A DNA stretch of 55,786 bases, from contig CACJPA010000006.1 in NCBI GenBank assembly GCA_902595105.1, forward strand, positions 1-55,786. The letters run 5' to 3'. Under the pieces are notes generated by a model, which worked only from the letters and a program-made list of their open reading frames with translations, searched no databases and was not told the DNA's origin. How positions within the stretch are numbered: position 1 is the first letter of the stretch; each line of letters starts with the position of its first letter. Origin of the DNA: an uncultured Pelagibacteraceae bacterium (GTDB lineage Bacteria > Pseudomonadota > Alphaproteobacteria > Pelagibacterales > Pelagibacteraceae). A program made the translations under genes and the position numbers. Shown here piece by piece: positions 40,871 to 49,248 of the stretch.

Positions 40871-41461
40871 ATGAAAAATTTTAAACCATTTGGACCTTCA
40901 ATAGGAAAATCTAAAATTTCTAGAAAATTTTTAAAAAAACTTAACATGGAAGTTGATACGAAAATTTTCTCAAAATCGAATGATTATAGTCCAAAACTAG
41001 TAAGTCAAATTAGAAAAGAAGTTCAAATTTCAAAAAATTTTATAAAAAAATATTTGGAAAAAGAATTAATAAAAAATATTAAAATTTTTCTTATGAAAGA
41101 AAATATTAAAAAAATTAAAGAAATTAAAATTTTAAACTTGTGGGTCGTTAGTCAATACAAAAATGAGTATAACCCTATACATTATCATGAAGGTGACTTG
41201 TCAGGAGTTGGTTATTTGAAAATTCCTAAATATATGACAAAAAATAAAAATGTTAAAAATAAAAAAATTAAAACCAATGGTACAATTGATTTTATAAATG
41301 GACAAAAAGCTTTTCTTTCTAAAAGTATTTTTAATTTGATACCAAAAACAGGTGATCTTTTAATATTTCCAAATTACTTAATGCATACAGCCTATCCATT
41401 TAATATTGAAGAAGAAAGAAGATCGTTTTCTTTCAATGCTAAAATAATTTTTACTAAATAA
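40871..41461 (+). CDS. Putative 2OG-Fe(II) oxygenase (small, TIGR02466-like)
   Basis: The 196-residue protein has NPIHYHEGDLSGVGYLKIP (H104, H106, E107) and LLIFPNYLMHTAYPF (H172) with nearby Arg residues at 183-184. This fits the putative 2OG-Fe(II) oxygenase family where the first ligands appear as HxH/HxE. It is Lys- and Asn-rich, no signal peptide. Its 3' end is directly upstream of the promoter of the homocysteine methyltransferase gene. Confidence 0.7.
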   Translation: MKNFKPFGPSIGKSKISRKFLKKLNMEVDTKIFSKSNDYSPKLVSQIRKEVQISKNFIKKYLEKELIKNIKIFLMKENIKKIKEIKILNLWVVSQYKNEYNPIHYHEGDLSGVGYLKIPKYMTKNKNVKNKKIKTNGTIDFINGQKAFLSKSIFNLIPKTGDLLIFPNYLMHTAYPFNIEEERRSFSFNAKIIFTK

Positions 41462-41489
41462 TTTACAAATTTTAAAAATATTATATAAG
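41462..41489 (+). promoter_or_regulatory. Sigma-70-type promoter for the riboswitch-controlled methyltransferase gene
   Basis: TTTACA (41462-41467) and TATAAG (41484-41489) are spaced by 16 bases, right after the upstream stop codon. A start of transcription near 41495 would place the first riboswitch at the very 5' end of the message. Confidence 0.6.
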
Positions 41490-41494
41490 TCTAA

Positions 41495-41537
41495 TTGCCG
41501 ATTTGATCCTATTGCAGGCATAAACTGCTAAAATGGA
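41495..41537 (+). ncRNA. SAM-II-type riboswitch aptamer
   Basis: The fold matches SAM-II: P1 TGCC (41496-41499) with GGCA (41517-41520), a 17-base loop GATTTGATCCTATTGCA, then TAAACTGCTAAAATGG. From memory, the SAM-II core reads GAUUU..CCGUAUUGCA and AUAAA..GCUAAAA.GG, with the same loop length. Loop TCC can pair with GGA at 41535-41537 for the pseudoknot. Downstream ATTTGATC/GATCAAAT pairing (41501-41508 with 41549-41556) gives an alternative fold. SAM would lower expression of the downstream homocysteine methyltransferase. Confidence 0.8.
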
Positions 41538-41575
41538 AATTTCCTACAGATCAAATTAGCAAGGTAGTTGAACTA

Positions 41576-41620
41576 TATTGTGCACCTGCATATCGCTTAA
41601 GCACTAAAAAAGTGAGGATG
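41576..41620 (+). ncRNA. SAM-V-like riboswitch covering the ribosome binding site
   Basis: P1 GTGC (41580-41583) pairs with GCAC (41601-41604) around a 17-base loop ACCTGCATATCGCTTAA, followed by TAAAAAAGTGAGGATG. Loop CCT (41585-41587) can pair with AGG (41615-41617), which is the Shine-Dalgarno sequence of the next gene. This is the translation-blocking design of SAM-V, known from Candidatus Pelagibacter ubique in tandem with SAM-II. The class assignment of this second element is less sure than the first. Confidence 0.72.
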
Positions 41621-41622
41621 AA

Positions 41623-42528
41623 ATGAATAAAGATTTTTTTAAAACGACAAAAATTTTAGATGGTGGAATGGGTCAAGAATTGTTGGCTAGAGGAATGAAA
41701 CCTAGAGGAACCTTGTGGAGTGCTAATGCTTTAGTCGATGAAAAATACCACAACTTAATCCTTAATATTCACAACGATTTTATAAAATCTGGAGCTGATG
41801 TAATTGTAACTACAACTTTTACTACACGAAGAAAAAGGTTAAAAGAAAATGGTTTAGAAGATCAATTTAAATACTTAAATCAAAAAGCCTGTGAAATTGC
41901 ACAAAAAGCTAAATCAAAAAATCCTAATGTTAAGATTGCAGGCGGACTTCCACCTCAAAATTTAACCTATGAAGAAGACAAGAGAAGTGAAGAAGATATT
42001 GTTAAAGACCATTCGGAATTAGCAGAAATACTAAACCCTTATGTTGATTTTTTCTATTTTGATGTCTGGAGTAGTATCAAAGAAATCAAATGTGGAATTG
42101 AAGCTATTAAAAAATTTAATAAACAATACTTGGTTGGAGTTCATATTTCTGAAGGAAACTCATTACCAAGTGGTGAAAAAGTTTCTGAAATTAACGCAAT
42201 AATTACCGAGAATTGCCTAGGAATAATTCTAGCATGTGTTTCACCTGAAAATTATGAGAATAATTTAGATGAAATTCAAAAACTTAAAGTTCCTTTTGGG
42301 TTTAAATTAAATGGGTTTATAACAACTAAACCAAAAGGTGGTTATACTTCTCAGTATAAAAAGAAAGATGGGACCAACCCTAATAATTTTTTAGGTCAAA
42401 GAAAAGATCTAGATCCTAAAAAAATATCAATTTTTGCAAAAAAATTTAAAGAAAATGGCGCCACTATTCTTGGAGGGTGTTGCGAAACAAACCCATCGCA
42501 CATTAAAGCAATTGCAAAAATTAAGTAA
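41623..42528 (+). CDS. Homocysteine S-methyltransferase family protein (BHMT-like)
   Basis: The 301-residue TIM-barrel has LDGGMGQELLARG at the start, GADVIVTTTF, and the zinc-binding Cys pair in LGGCCETNPSHI (plus a further Cys in LACVSPENY). It makes methionine from homocysteine with betaine, S-methylmethionine or SAM as donor. The tandem SAM riboswitch leader supports a methionine/SAM cycle role and betaine as donor is often annotated in SAR11 (bhmT). It starts at ATG 41623, and the GAGG at 41614-41617 is masked by the SAM-V element. It ends overlapping the convergent exporter gene by 8 bases. Confidence 0.87.
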   Translation: MNKDFFKTTKILDGGMGQELLARGMKPRGTLWSANALVDEKYHNLILNIHNDFIKSGADVIVTTTFTTRRKRLKENGLEDQFKYLNQKACEIAQKAKSKNPNVKIAGGLPPQNLTYEEDKRSEEDIVKDHSELAEILNPYVDFFYFDVWSSIKEIKCGIEAIKKFNKQYLVGVHISEGNSLPSGEKVSEINAIITENCLGIILACVSPENYENNLDEIQKLKVPFGFKLNGFITTKPKGGYTSQYKKKDGTNPNNFLGQRKDLDPKKISIFAKKFKENGATILGGCCETNPSHIKAIAKIK

Positions 42529-43408
42529 CATTTTTGTAATCTGCTTTTCTTGCTAAATATATACCAATAAATACAGCAATTAATGCAACTACAATTTTAG
42601 ATGTAATTATTTCATTAAGAAAAATATATCCTAAAATAATTCCAAATATTGGAATGATGTACGAGACTTGCGAATGAAATATGAGTCCATTTGTCTTTAA
42701 AATTCTAAATCTTAACAACCATGCTATACCGGTAGGAAAAATTCCTAAATATATTACAGATATAATAGAGTCCATTGAAGGGTTTAGTGTCCAAGGTTTT
42801 TCAAAAATTAAGGTTAATGGAAAAAGTATAATTGTTGACCAAATTAAAATTGAACCTGTAACATTTTCATTTTCTTTGTTACTTATTTTTAAAGTTATTA
42901 CTCCTCCTATTACATAACAAGTTGATCCAAGGAGAATTAAAAGTGCTGCAAGAAAGTTATTTTCATTTATTAAAAAATTATCTGAAAATAAAAAAACTAT
43001 TCCTGAAAAACCTATTAACAAACCAATTGTTTTTAATAAATTAAATTTTTCTCCTTTTAAAAAGAAGTGAGCTAGAACAGTAGAACTCAATGGTGTTGTT
43101 GACATTAAGATAGCAGCCAAGTTACTTTGAACAAAATTTACTCCATATGATATTAGTATGAATGGAATAACTAAATTAATTAACCCTATAATTGCAAACC
43201 ACTTCCAATCCTTTGAAAATGCTTCAATTTTTATTTTTTTATAAAAACATAAAATTAAAACTGGTATAGCTCCTAAAAGGGATCTTAAAAAACCTATTGT
43301 AATAGGTCCAAATGAATATGTGGCAATCTTTATATTAAAAAAAGCTGATGCCCATATTAATGATAATAAAGTCAATAATAAATAATCAACTAATTGAGGT
43401 TTTCTCAT
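42521..43408 (-). CDS. EamA/DMT-family permease
   Basis: The 295-residue protein has ten membrane helices in two EamA repeats, with the typical LTLLSLIWASAFFNIKIA start and LIWSTIILFPLTLIFEKPW midpoint. These pumps usually export amino acids or other small metabolites. It follows ybaK with a 4-base ATGA overlap, so the two are translated together. Confidence 0.85.
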   Translation of the reverse strand: MRKPQLVDYLLLTLLSLIWASAFFNIKIATYSFGPITIGFLRSLLGAIPVLILCFYKKIKIEAFSKDWKWFAIIGLINLVIPFILISYGVNFVQSNLAAILMSTTPLSSTVLAHFFLKGEKFNLLKTIGLLIGFSGIVFLFSDNFLINENNFLAALLILLGSTCYVIGGVITLKISNKENENVTGSILIWSTIILFPLTLIFEKPWTLNPSMDSIISVIYLGIFPTGIAWLLRFRILKTNGLIFHSQVSYIIPIFGIILGYIFLNEIITSKIVVALIAVFIGIYLARKADYKNVT

Positions 43409-43887
43409 TCAGTTATCTCTTTTGTTTCACCTGAAGTTAATGCAATTAAATTTTCAAAATTTATTTCAAAAACTGCATTAGGATGACCTGCAGCAGCAAA
43501 AATTGAAGAAAATCTATTTAAAGTTTCATCTATTAAAATTTTTATTTTTTTTAAATGTCCTGTTGGAGATACTCCACCGATTGTATATCCAGTTATTTTT
43601 TTAACATCATCTGGATTAGCCATTGAAACATCATTTTCCTCCAAAATTTTTTTTAATTTATTTAATGAACACCTTTTGTCTCCAGAAACTAAACATAAAA
43701 CAAAACTGTCACCTGCCTTAAAAAGTAAGCTTTTAACAATAGCTCCAACTTTACAACCTAGAGCTGTAGCAGCATCGTTTGCTGTTCTTGCGGTTTGCTC
43801 TAAAACAATCACTTTTAGCTCCGGGTTAAATTGTTTTAGAGATTTTTCAGCTCTTATAACTGGCTCTTTATTTAGTATCGAATTCAC
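43405..43887 (-). CDS. YbaK/EbsC-family aminoacyl-tRNA deacylase
   Basis: The 160-residue protein has the YbaK-like block TANDAATALGCKVGAIVKSLLFKA, LCLVSGDKRCSL, the GYTIGGVSPTGH catalytic-loop region and FAAAGHPNAVFEI. Members remove mis-charged amino acids from tRNA (proline type editing). It is divergent from glnA with a 137-base spacer. Confidence 0.88.
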   Translation of the reverse strand: MNSILNKEPVIRAEKSLKQFNPELKVIVLEQTARTANDAATALGCKVGAIVKSLLFKAGDSFVLCLVSGDKRCSLNKLKKILEENDVSMANPDDVKKITGYTIGGVSPTGHLKKIKILIDETLNRFSSIFAAAGHPNAVFEINFENLIALTSGETKEITE

Positions 43888-44024
43888 AAGTTTAATTAAT
43901 TTAATATTTTAGTGACTAATTACACTACTTATGTGAAAATTGCATAGGTGTTATTTATTAAATAAGCAATATTTTTAAGTATTTTTTTGCTATTTAGGCC
44001 AAACAAAATTACATAGGAGACAAA
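43888..44024 (+). promoter_or_regulatory. glnA upstream region with an AT-rich palindrome
   Basis: This spacer between ybaK and glnA holds TTATTTA-T-TAAATAA (perfect 15-base palindrome near 43950) and a strong ribosome site AGGAGA 6 bases before the glnA ATG. The palindrome is all A/T, so it may be an operator or chance. No sigma-54 (GG-N10-GC) site was found by eye. Confidence 0.35.
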
Positions 44025-45431
44025 ATGAGTGCAGCAAACGTTTTAAAATATATTAAAGAAAAAGATGCAGAATTTGTGGATCTAAGGTTCACTGATCCAA
44101 GAGGAAAGCTTCAACATTTAACAATGGATGCTTCAATAGTTGATGAAGATATGTTGAATGAGGGTGTATTTTTTGATGGTTCATCTATCGCTGGTTGGAA
44201 AGCAATTAATGAGTCTGACATGATTTTAAAACCAGATACAGCAAGAATGTTTATGGACCCTTTCACGTCACATAATACTGTAGTTTTGTTCTGTGATATT
44301 CTTGATGCAGTAAAAAAATCTCCATATGAAAGAGATCCTAGAGGTGTTGCTAAAAAAGCAGAAGAATATTTAAAAGCTTCAGGTGTAGGAGATAAAGCTT
44401 TTTTTGGTCCTGAACCTGAATTTTTTGTCTTTGATGATGTTAGAATTAAAAATGATATGAATGAATGTGGATTTAAAATAGATAGTAAAGAAGGTCCATA
44501 TAATTCTGGAAAAGAATATGAAAATGGTAACATGGGTCATAGACCTCCGGTTAAAGGTGGTTATTTTCCAGTGCCACCAGTTGATAGTGAACAAGATATG
44601 CGTGGTGAATATCTTAAAAATTTAAAGGAAGTTGGTATTAAAGTCGAAAAACATCATCATGAAGTTGCCCCCAGTCAGCATGAACTTGGGATGTATTTTG
44701 GAACTTTAGTTGATCAAGCAGACAATGTTCAATTATACAAGTACGTCGTTCAAATGGTTACACATTCTTTTGGGAAAACTGCAACATTTATGCCAAAACC
44801 AGTTGCGGGTGATAATGGATCTGGTATGCATATTCACCAATCTATTTGGAAAGGTGATACTCCAGTATTTTCAGGTGATGCATATGCTGGATTAAGTGAA
44901 ACTGCTTTACATTATATTGGAGGAATTTTAAAACATGCTAAAGCTATCAACGCTTTTGCTAACTCTACAACAAATAGCTACAAAAGATTAATTCCAGGTT
45001 TTGAGGCTCCAGTTCTTTTAGCTTATTCAGCAAGAAATAGATCGGCATCTTGCAGAATACCTATCACTTTAAGTAAAAAAGGTGCAAGATGTGAAATAAG
45101 ATTTCCAGATGCTTCTGGAAACCCATATTTGACATTTGCAGCAATGCTTATGGCGGGACTTGATGGAATTAAAAATAAAATTCATCCAGGGGAGTCTTTT
45201 GATAAAGATTTATATGAATTACCACCAGAAGAAGTAAAAGCTATTCCAACTGTTTGTGGATCTTTAAGAGAAGCAATGGAAAGTTTAGATAAAGATAGAG
45301 AGTTTTTAACTCAAGGTGGAGTATTCACTGACGATCAAATCGATGCTTACATAGCTCTAAAGTTTGAGGAAATTCATAAATTTGAACACGCACCTCATCC
45401 TGTTGAGTTTGAGATGTATTACAGTAGTTAA
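44025..45431 (+). CDS. glnA: Glutamine synthetase type I (GlnA)
   Basis: The 468-residue protein matches [52 protein letters not shown], the NRSASCRIP block, and [12 protein letters not shown]. It assimilates ammonium into glutamine in the cytoplasm. Tyr397 in DLYELPPEE sits at the adenylylation site known for Escherichia coli GlnA, so GlnE-type control is likely. It has good codon usage and a strong ribosome site, fitting high expression. Confidence 0.97.
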   Translation: MSAANVLKYIKEKDAEFVDLRFTDPRGKLQHLTMDASIVDEDMLNEGVFFDGSSIAGWKAINESDMILKPDTARMFMDPFTSHNTVVLFCDILDAVKKSPYERDPRGVAKKAEEYLKASGVGDKAFFGPEPEFFVFDDVRIKNDMNECGFKIDSKEGPYNSGKEYENGNMGHRPPVKGGYFPVPPVDSEQDMRGEYLKNLKEVGIKVEKHHHEVAPSQHELGMYFGTLVDQADNVQLYKYVVQMVTHSFGKTATFMPKPVAGDNGSGMHIHQSIWKGDTPVFSGDAYAGLSETALHYIGGILKHAKAINAFANSTTNSYKRLIPGFEAPVLLAYSARNRSASCRIPITLSKKGARCEIRFPDASGNPYLTFAAMLMAGLDGIKNKIHPGESFDKDLYELPPEEVKAIPTVCGSLREAMESLDKDREFLTQGGVFTDDQIDAYIALKFEEIHKFEHAPHPVEFEMYYSS

Positions 45432-45440
45432 TTTATTTAA

Positions 45441-45611
45441 TTACTGTTTGGTTGTTGCAATTGTATCTTTGTTAATACCTTTTTTAACAACGTAGTCTTG
45501 AGTGCCGTTAGCACCGGTCTCTACCTCTTTACGAAGATCTTTAAAGAAAGTTCTTTCTTTAATTGTATCCTTTAGGTTTTTAACAAGATTTTTAAATTCA
45601 AATTTGTTCAT
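45441..45611 (-). CDS. Small conserved-looking protein of 56 residues, no recognised family
   Basis: On the minus strand an ATG at 45611 opens a 56-residue frame (MNKFEFKNLVKNLKDTIKER... ending DTIATTKQ) closed by TAA at 45441. It has a basic, amphipathic N-terminal helix and a TGANGTQDYVVKKG centre. The codons are distinctly less AT-biased than the neighbouring spacers (e.g. GAG ACC GGT GCT AAC GGC), suggesting real, well expressed coding. It lies downstream of sufA in the same direction, 72 bases past it, behind its own inverted repeat and -10-like TATATA. It is convergent with glnA (9 bases). Function unknown. Confidence 0.7.
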   Translation of the reverse strand: MNKFEFKNLVKNLKDTIKERTFFKDLRKEVETGANGTQDYVVKKGINKDTIATTKQ

Positions 45612-45634
45612 ACCTAAACATATATACTAGGTAT

Positions 45635-45658
45635 GCATATCATGCAATACTGATATGC
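45635..45658. promoter_or_regulatory. Inverted repeat upstream of the small protein gene
   Basis: GCATATCA (45635-45642) and TGATATGC (45651-45658) are exact complements with an 8-base loop, lying between the sufA stop and the small gene's ATG. On the minus strand a TTGCAT and TATATA with about 15 bases between them overlap it. There is no T-run, so it looks more like an operator than a terminator. Confidence 0.45.
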
Positions 45659-45683
45659 GTTAAATGGGAATATTCAACTTTTG

Positions 45684-46016
45684 CTAGATTTTAAAGGATT
45701 CCCCGCAACCACATCTCTCTGTTTCGTTAGGGTTATTGAATACAAATGAAGATGATAATTCCTCTTTTTTATAATCCATTTCTGTTCCAAGCAAATACAT
45801 GATAGCTGCTGAGTCGACAAAAACTTTCACACCTTTTTCCTCGATAACTTCGTCATTTGGATTTACCTCTTTGGTATATTCCATGACATAAGACATACCG
45901 GCACAACCACCTGATTTAACTGAAACTCTTACGCCTAAAGAATCTTTTTCTGCATTTGACATGATTTCTTTAATTCTTTCTGCAGCATTATCACTTAATT
46001 TAATAATTTGATTCAT
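45684..46016 (-). CDS. sufA: Iron-sulfur carrier protein SufA (A-type)
   Basis: The 110-residue protein has the three A-type Cys: C in SGGCAGMSY and CGCG in ERCGCGESF. It takes assembled Fe-S clusters from SufBCD and passes them to target proteins. Its ATG overlaps the sufT stop (TAATG); it is the last gene of the suf operon. Confidence 0.94.
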   Translation of the reverse strand: MNQIIKLSDNAAERIKEIMSNAEKDSLGVRVSVKSGGCAGMSYVMEYTKEVNPNDEVIEEKGVKVFVDSAAIMYLLGTEMDYKKEELSSSFVFNNPNETERCGCGESFKI

Positions 46017-46315
46017 TATAAATTTAACTCCAGTTTTGCAGCTTCTGACATCATATCTTTATTCCAAGGTGGGTCCCAAACTAATTCAAGATCAACGTCC
46101 TCAATACCTTCGACTTGCATGGCACCGTCTTTCACCTCTTTCGGCAAACTTTCCGCAACCGGACAGTTTGGGGTTGTCAAGGTCATTTTGATAATGGCAA
46201 ACTTTTCATCTTTTACTTTGATATCATAAATCAAACCTAATTCGTAGATGTTTACAGGTAACTCTGGGTCATAAATTTTTCTTATTTCTTCAATGATCTG
46301 TTCTTTTTTTGACAT
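46016..46315 (-). CDS. sufT: SufT/MIP18-like DUF59 protein
   Basis: The 99-residue protein has DPELPVNIYELGLIYDI and MTLTTPNCPVAESLP with the conserved Cys, typical of the DUF59 (MIP18) domain. SufT helps mature Fe-S proteins. It sits 3 bases after sufU and overlaps sufA. Confidence 0.93.
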   Translation of the reverse strand: MSKKEQIIEEIRKIYDPELPVNIYELGLIYDIKVKDEKFAIIKMTLTTPNCPVAESLPKEVKDGAMQVEGIEDVDLELVWDPPWNKDMMSEAAKLELNL

Positions 46316-46318
46316 AAT

Positions 46319-46783
46319 TTAATTCTCTGTTTTTACTTCTTCTGTTTTTTCATCAAAAGCAGAAACCATTGTGTGCCAAGATAGCGTTGCGCATTTAACT
46401 CTCATTGGATATTGCTTAACACCAGATAAGCACATTAGTTTAGTTTTTTCATCTTCACTTAAATACTCAGATTTTAATTCAGGATTTTCTTTAATCATGC
46501 CTAAAAAATCCTCAACTATTTCTTTAGCCTCATGCTCATTTTTTCCTTTAATCAAATCTGTCATTATAGAAGCCGAAGCCATTGAAATTGCACAACCACT
46601 CCCTTCGAAGGATGCATCTTCTACAATTTTTTGTCCATTTAGTTTTAAATAAACATGAACATTATCACCACAAAGTGGATTGTTACCTTTGGCATCTTTA
46701 TTAAAACCTTCTGTCTTTCTAAGATTTCTAGGATTCTTGCCGTGTTCTAATATAATTTCTTGATAAAGCTCTTTTAAATTCAT
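46319..46783 (-). CDS. sufU: SufU/IscU-type Fe-S scaffold or sulfur transfer protein
   Basis: The 154-residue protein has Cys38 and Asp40 in NNPLCGDNV, Cys63 in GSGCAISMA, and Cys130 in VKCATLSWH, the pattern of SufU. SufU accepts sulfur from SufS in Gram-positive bacteria, with zinc bound; here no SufE is seen. Its ATG overlaps the sufS stop (TAATG). Confidence 0.92.
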   Translation of the reverse strand: MNLKELYQEIILEHGKNPRNLRKTEGFNKDAKGNNPLCGDNVHVYLKLNGQKIVEDASFEGSGCAISMASASIMTDLIKGKNEHEAKEIVEDFLGMIKENPELKSEYLSEDEKTKLMCLSGVKQYPMRVKCATLSWHTMVSAFDEKTEEVKTEN

Positions 46784-48000
46784 TATAGATTAAATATTTT
46801 TTTACAATTGTTTATCGACTCATTGAGCTGATCTAAATCTTCTTTTGTATTATAAATACCAACTGATGCTCTAGCACTTGCTGGGATATTTAATTTATCG
46901 TGTAAAATTTGACAACAATGATGTCCTGCTCTTATTGCAACCCCATCTTCATCCAGGATGGTTGCTATATCATGAGGATGAACTCCTTCTACCGTGAAAG
47001 ATAAAACTCCACCTTTATTTTTTGGATTACCTATTAGTTTTACTGAATTATTTTTTTGCAGTAATTCCTGCCCGTATGCAACTAAATCAGCTTCATGCTT
47101 CATTACATTTTCTATACCAATGCTTTCTAAAAATTTTATTGATTGATCAAAAGCAATCACTTGTGCTGTAGCCATAGTACCTGCCTCATACTTATTTGGC
47201 AATTCACCATAGGAAATCCTGTCTTTTTTAACCTCGTTAATCATTCCTCCACCACCTTGGTATGGAGGTAATTCTTCTAACCATTTTTTCTTACCGTAAA
47301 GAACTCCTAAACCTGTAGGTCCATACATTTTATGACATGAAATTGCATAAAAATCACAATCTAAGTCTTGCATATCTAATTTTAAATGTGGTGCCCCCTG
47401 ACATCCATCAACTACAACAATTATTCCCTTTGAATGTGCAAGCTGGGTAATTTCTTTTACCGGTAAAATTGCACCTGTTACATTGGACAAATGAGTAATT
47501 GAGATTAATTTTGTTTTTGAAGTTATTTTCTTTTCTATTTCTTCAAGAGTAATTTCACCTTCTTCGTTTATTTCAGCAAAATTAATTTTAATATTTTTTG
47601 ATTTTCTTAAGAAATGCCATGGCACATAATTTGAATGATGCTCAAGTTCTGTGATCAATACTTCGTCACCCTCCTGTAAATAGCTTTGACCTAATGTATT
47701 AGCAATCAAATTTAATGCTTCCGTAGCACCTTTTGTAAAAACAATTTCATTTTTTTCTTTAGCGTTAATATATTTTTGAACAGATGTTCTGGTATTTTCA
47801 TATAAATTAGTAGCAGCAACTGCAAGATAGTGGACACTTCTACCAACATTTGAAAATTGTTTGGTATAAAATTCATTAATTCTGTCCACAACTATTTTAG
47901 GTTTTTGTGATGAATTTGCACTATCTAAATAAACTAGATCATTATTTTGAATTTTTTCATCAAAAATAGGAAATTCTTTTTTTATCTGTTCAATATTCAT
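46783..48000 (-). CDS. sufS: Cysteine desulfurase SufS
   Basis: The 405-residue PLP enzyme (group II) has the Schiff-base Lys in SCHKMYGPTGLG (residues ~223-234), EHHSNYVPWH, DGCQGAPH and the catalytic Cys in RAGHHCCQ. It takes sulfur from cysteine and passes it to SufU. It overlaps sufD by 4 bases (ATGA). Confidence 0.95.
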   Translation of the reverse strand: MNIEQIKKEFPIFDEKIQNNDLVYLDSANSSQKPKIVVDRINEFYTKQFSNVGRSVHYLAVAATNLYENTRTSVQKYINAKEKNEIVFTKGATEALNLIANTLGQSYLQEGDEVLITELEHHSNYVPWHFLRKSKNIKINFAEINEEGEITLEEIEKKITSKTKLISITHLSNVTGAILPVKEITQLAHSKGIIVVVDGCQGAPHLKLDMQDLDCDFYAISCHKMYGPTGLGVLYGKKKWLEELPPYQGGGGMINEVKKDRISYGELPNKYEAGTMATAQVIAFDQSIKFLESIGIENVMKHEADLVAYGQELLQKNNSVKLIGNPKNKGGVLSFTVEGVHPHDIATILDEDGVAIRAGHHCCQILHDKLNIPASARASVGIYNTKEDLDQLNESINNCKKIFNL

Positions 48001-49244
48001 TCTTTAATTCCAATCATATTTTTTATTAAGTTTTTTATTTCTGAGTCAGTAATTTTTTCAACAACATCAAGCAGAAAACCATTTATTAATAGCTCTCTTG
48101 ATTGCTGATAACTTAAACCTCTAGACATTAAATAAAATATAGAATCCTCATTTAAACTACCTGAAGCTGAACCATGCGAGCATTTAACATCATCTGCATA
48201 AATTTCTAATTCTGGCTTAGCATTAAACTCAGACTCTTTTTTTAGTAATATTGCTTTGCTTAATTGGTATCCATCAGTTTTCTGAGCATCTGAATTTACA
48301 AATATTTTTCCTTGATACACTGCTTTAGAATTTTCATCTAAAACACTTTTAATTAGTTGATAACTTTTTGTATTTTCAGTTAAATGATTTATTATTGATC
48401 TAATTTCGTGATGTTTGTCATTATTCAATGAAAAAACACCGTTTACAAAAGCTGATGCATAAACTCCATTCAAATTACAATTTATCTCATTTTTTGAAAA
48501 ATTTGATCCAGAAGATAAAATAAATGTTTCAGAAATACTGTTTTTATCTTGATCAATATTGTTAAAAGAATACTTAATATTTTTATTTTCAAATTTATCT
48601 ACTTTATAATTTTTTAAAACTGCATTTTCCTTTAATTCAAAGTTGTAAAATATATTTAAAAAATTCTTTTGAGATGTATCATTAAATAAATCAATTAATC
48701 GTAGAGAGCTATCTTTATCTAATTCAAAATTAAGTCTTAAATTAATGTTTTTAGACCAAATTTTTGAGTTTGTTGTATGATAAATAATAAGAGGTTTTAC
48801 TAATTGATAACCTTTTTTTACCAATATTTTAAAACATTTATTAGTAAAGGCATTATTCAAGTCAGATAATGAATTGCTATTTTTAAATTCATTTATAGTT
48901 TCTGATTGATCAATTATTTCTATTTGATTTTTTTTTTCATATTCAAAGTCAATTTTTTCAATTCTTCCATTTATAAAAACTATTTTATTATGCTCTAATC
49001 CATCTACAAATACAGACGTATCGACTTTATTAGTAGACGCTTGATCATTGTAAAAACTAAGTTCTCCAATATTTTTTTTTATTATTTGATTAAGATCTGA
49101 AAATTTCCAATCTTCCTCTTTTTTGTTTGGAAAACCTTTGTCTATAAAATTTTCTAAACAAAATTTTTTTATTTCAATATCTTTTTGAGATAAACTTAAA
49201 TTTTTTATACTGTTATCAAAATCTTTTTGTAATTGTTCTTTCAT
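47997..49244 (-). CDS. sufD: Fe-S cluster assembly protein SufD
   Basis: The 415-residue protein has the C-terminal SufB/D core: KCSHGSASGSLNEDSIFYLMSRGLS around residue 350-375 and a beta-helix body; the N-terminal half is divergent and Lys/Asn-rich. SufD partners SufB and SufC in the scaffold. It lies 4 bases after sufC. Confidence 0.92.
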   Translation of the reverse strand: MKEQLQKDFDNSIKNLSLSQKDIEIKKFCLENFIDKGFPNKKEEDWKFSDLNQIIKKNIGELSFYNDQASTNKVDTSVFVDGLEHNKIVFINGRIEKIDFEYEKKNQIEIIDQSETINEFKNSNSLSDLNNAFTNKCFKILVKKGYQLVKPLIIYHTTNSKIWSKNINLRLNFELDKDSSLRLIDLFNDTSQKNFLNIFYNFELKENAVLKNYKVDKFENKNIKYSFNNIDQDKNSISETFILSSGSNFSKNEINCNLNGVYASAFVNGVFSLNNDKHHEIRSIINHLTENTKSYQLIKSVLDENSKAVYQGKIFVNSDAQKTDGYQLSKAILLKKESEFNAKPELEIYADDVKCSHGSASGSLNEDSIFYLMSRGLSYQQSRELLINGFLLDVVEKITDSEIKNLIKNMIGIKE

Positions 49245-49248
49245 TTAA

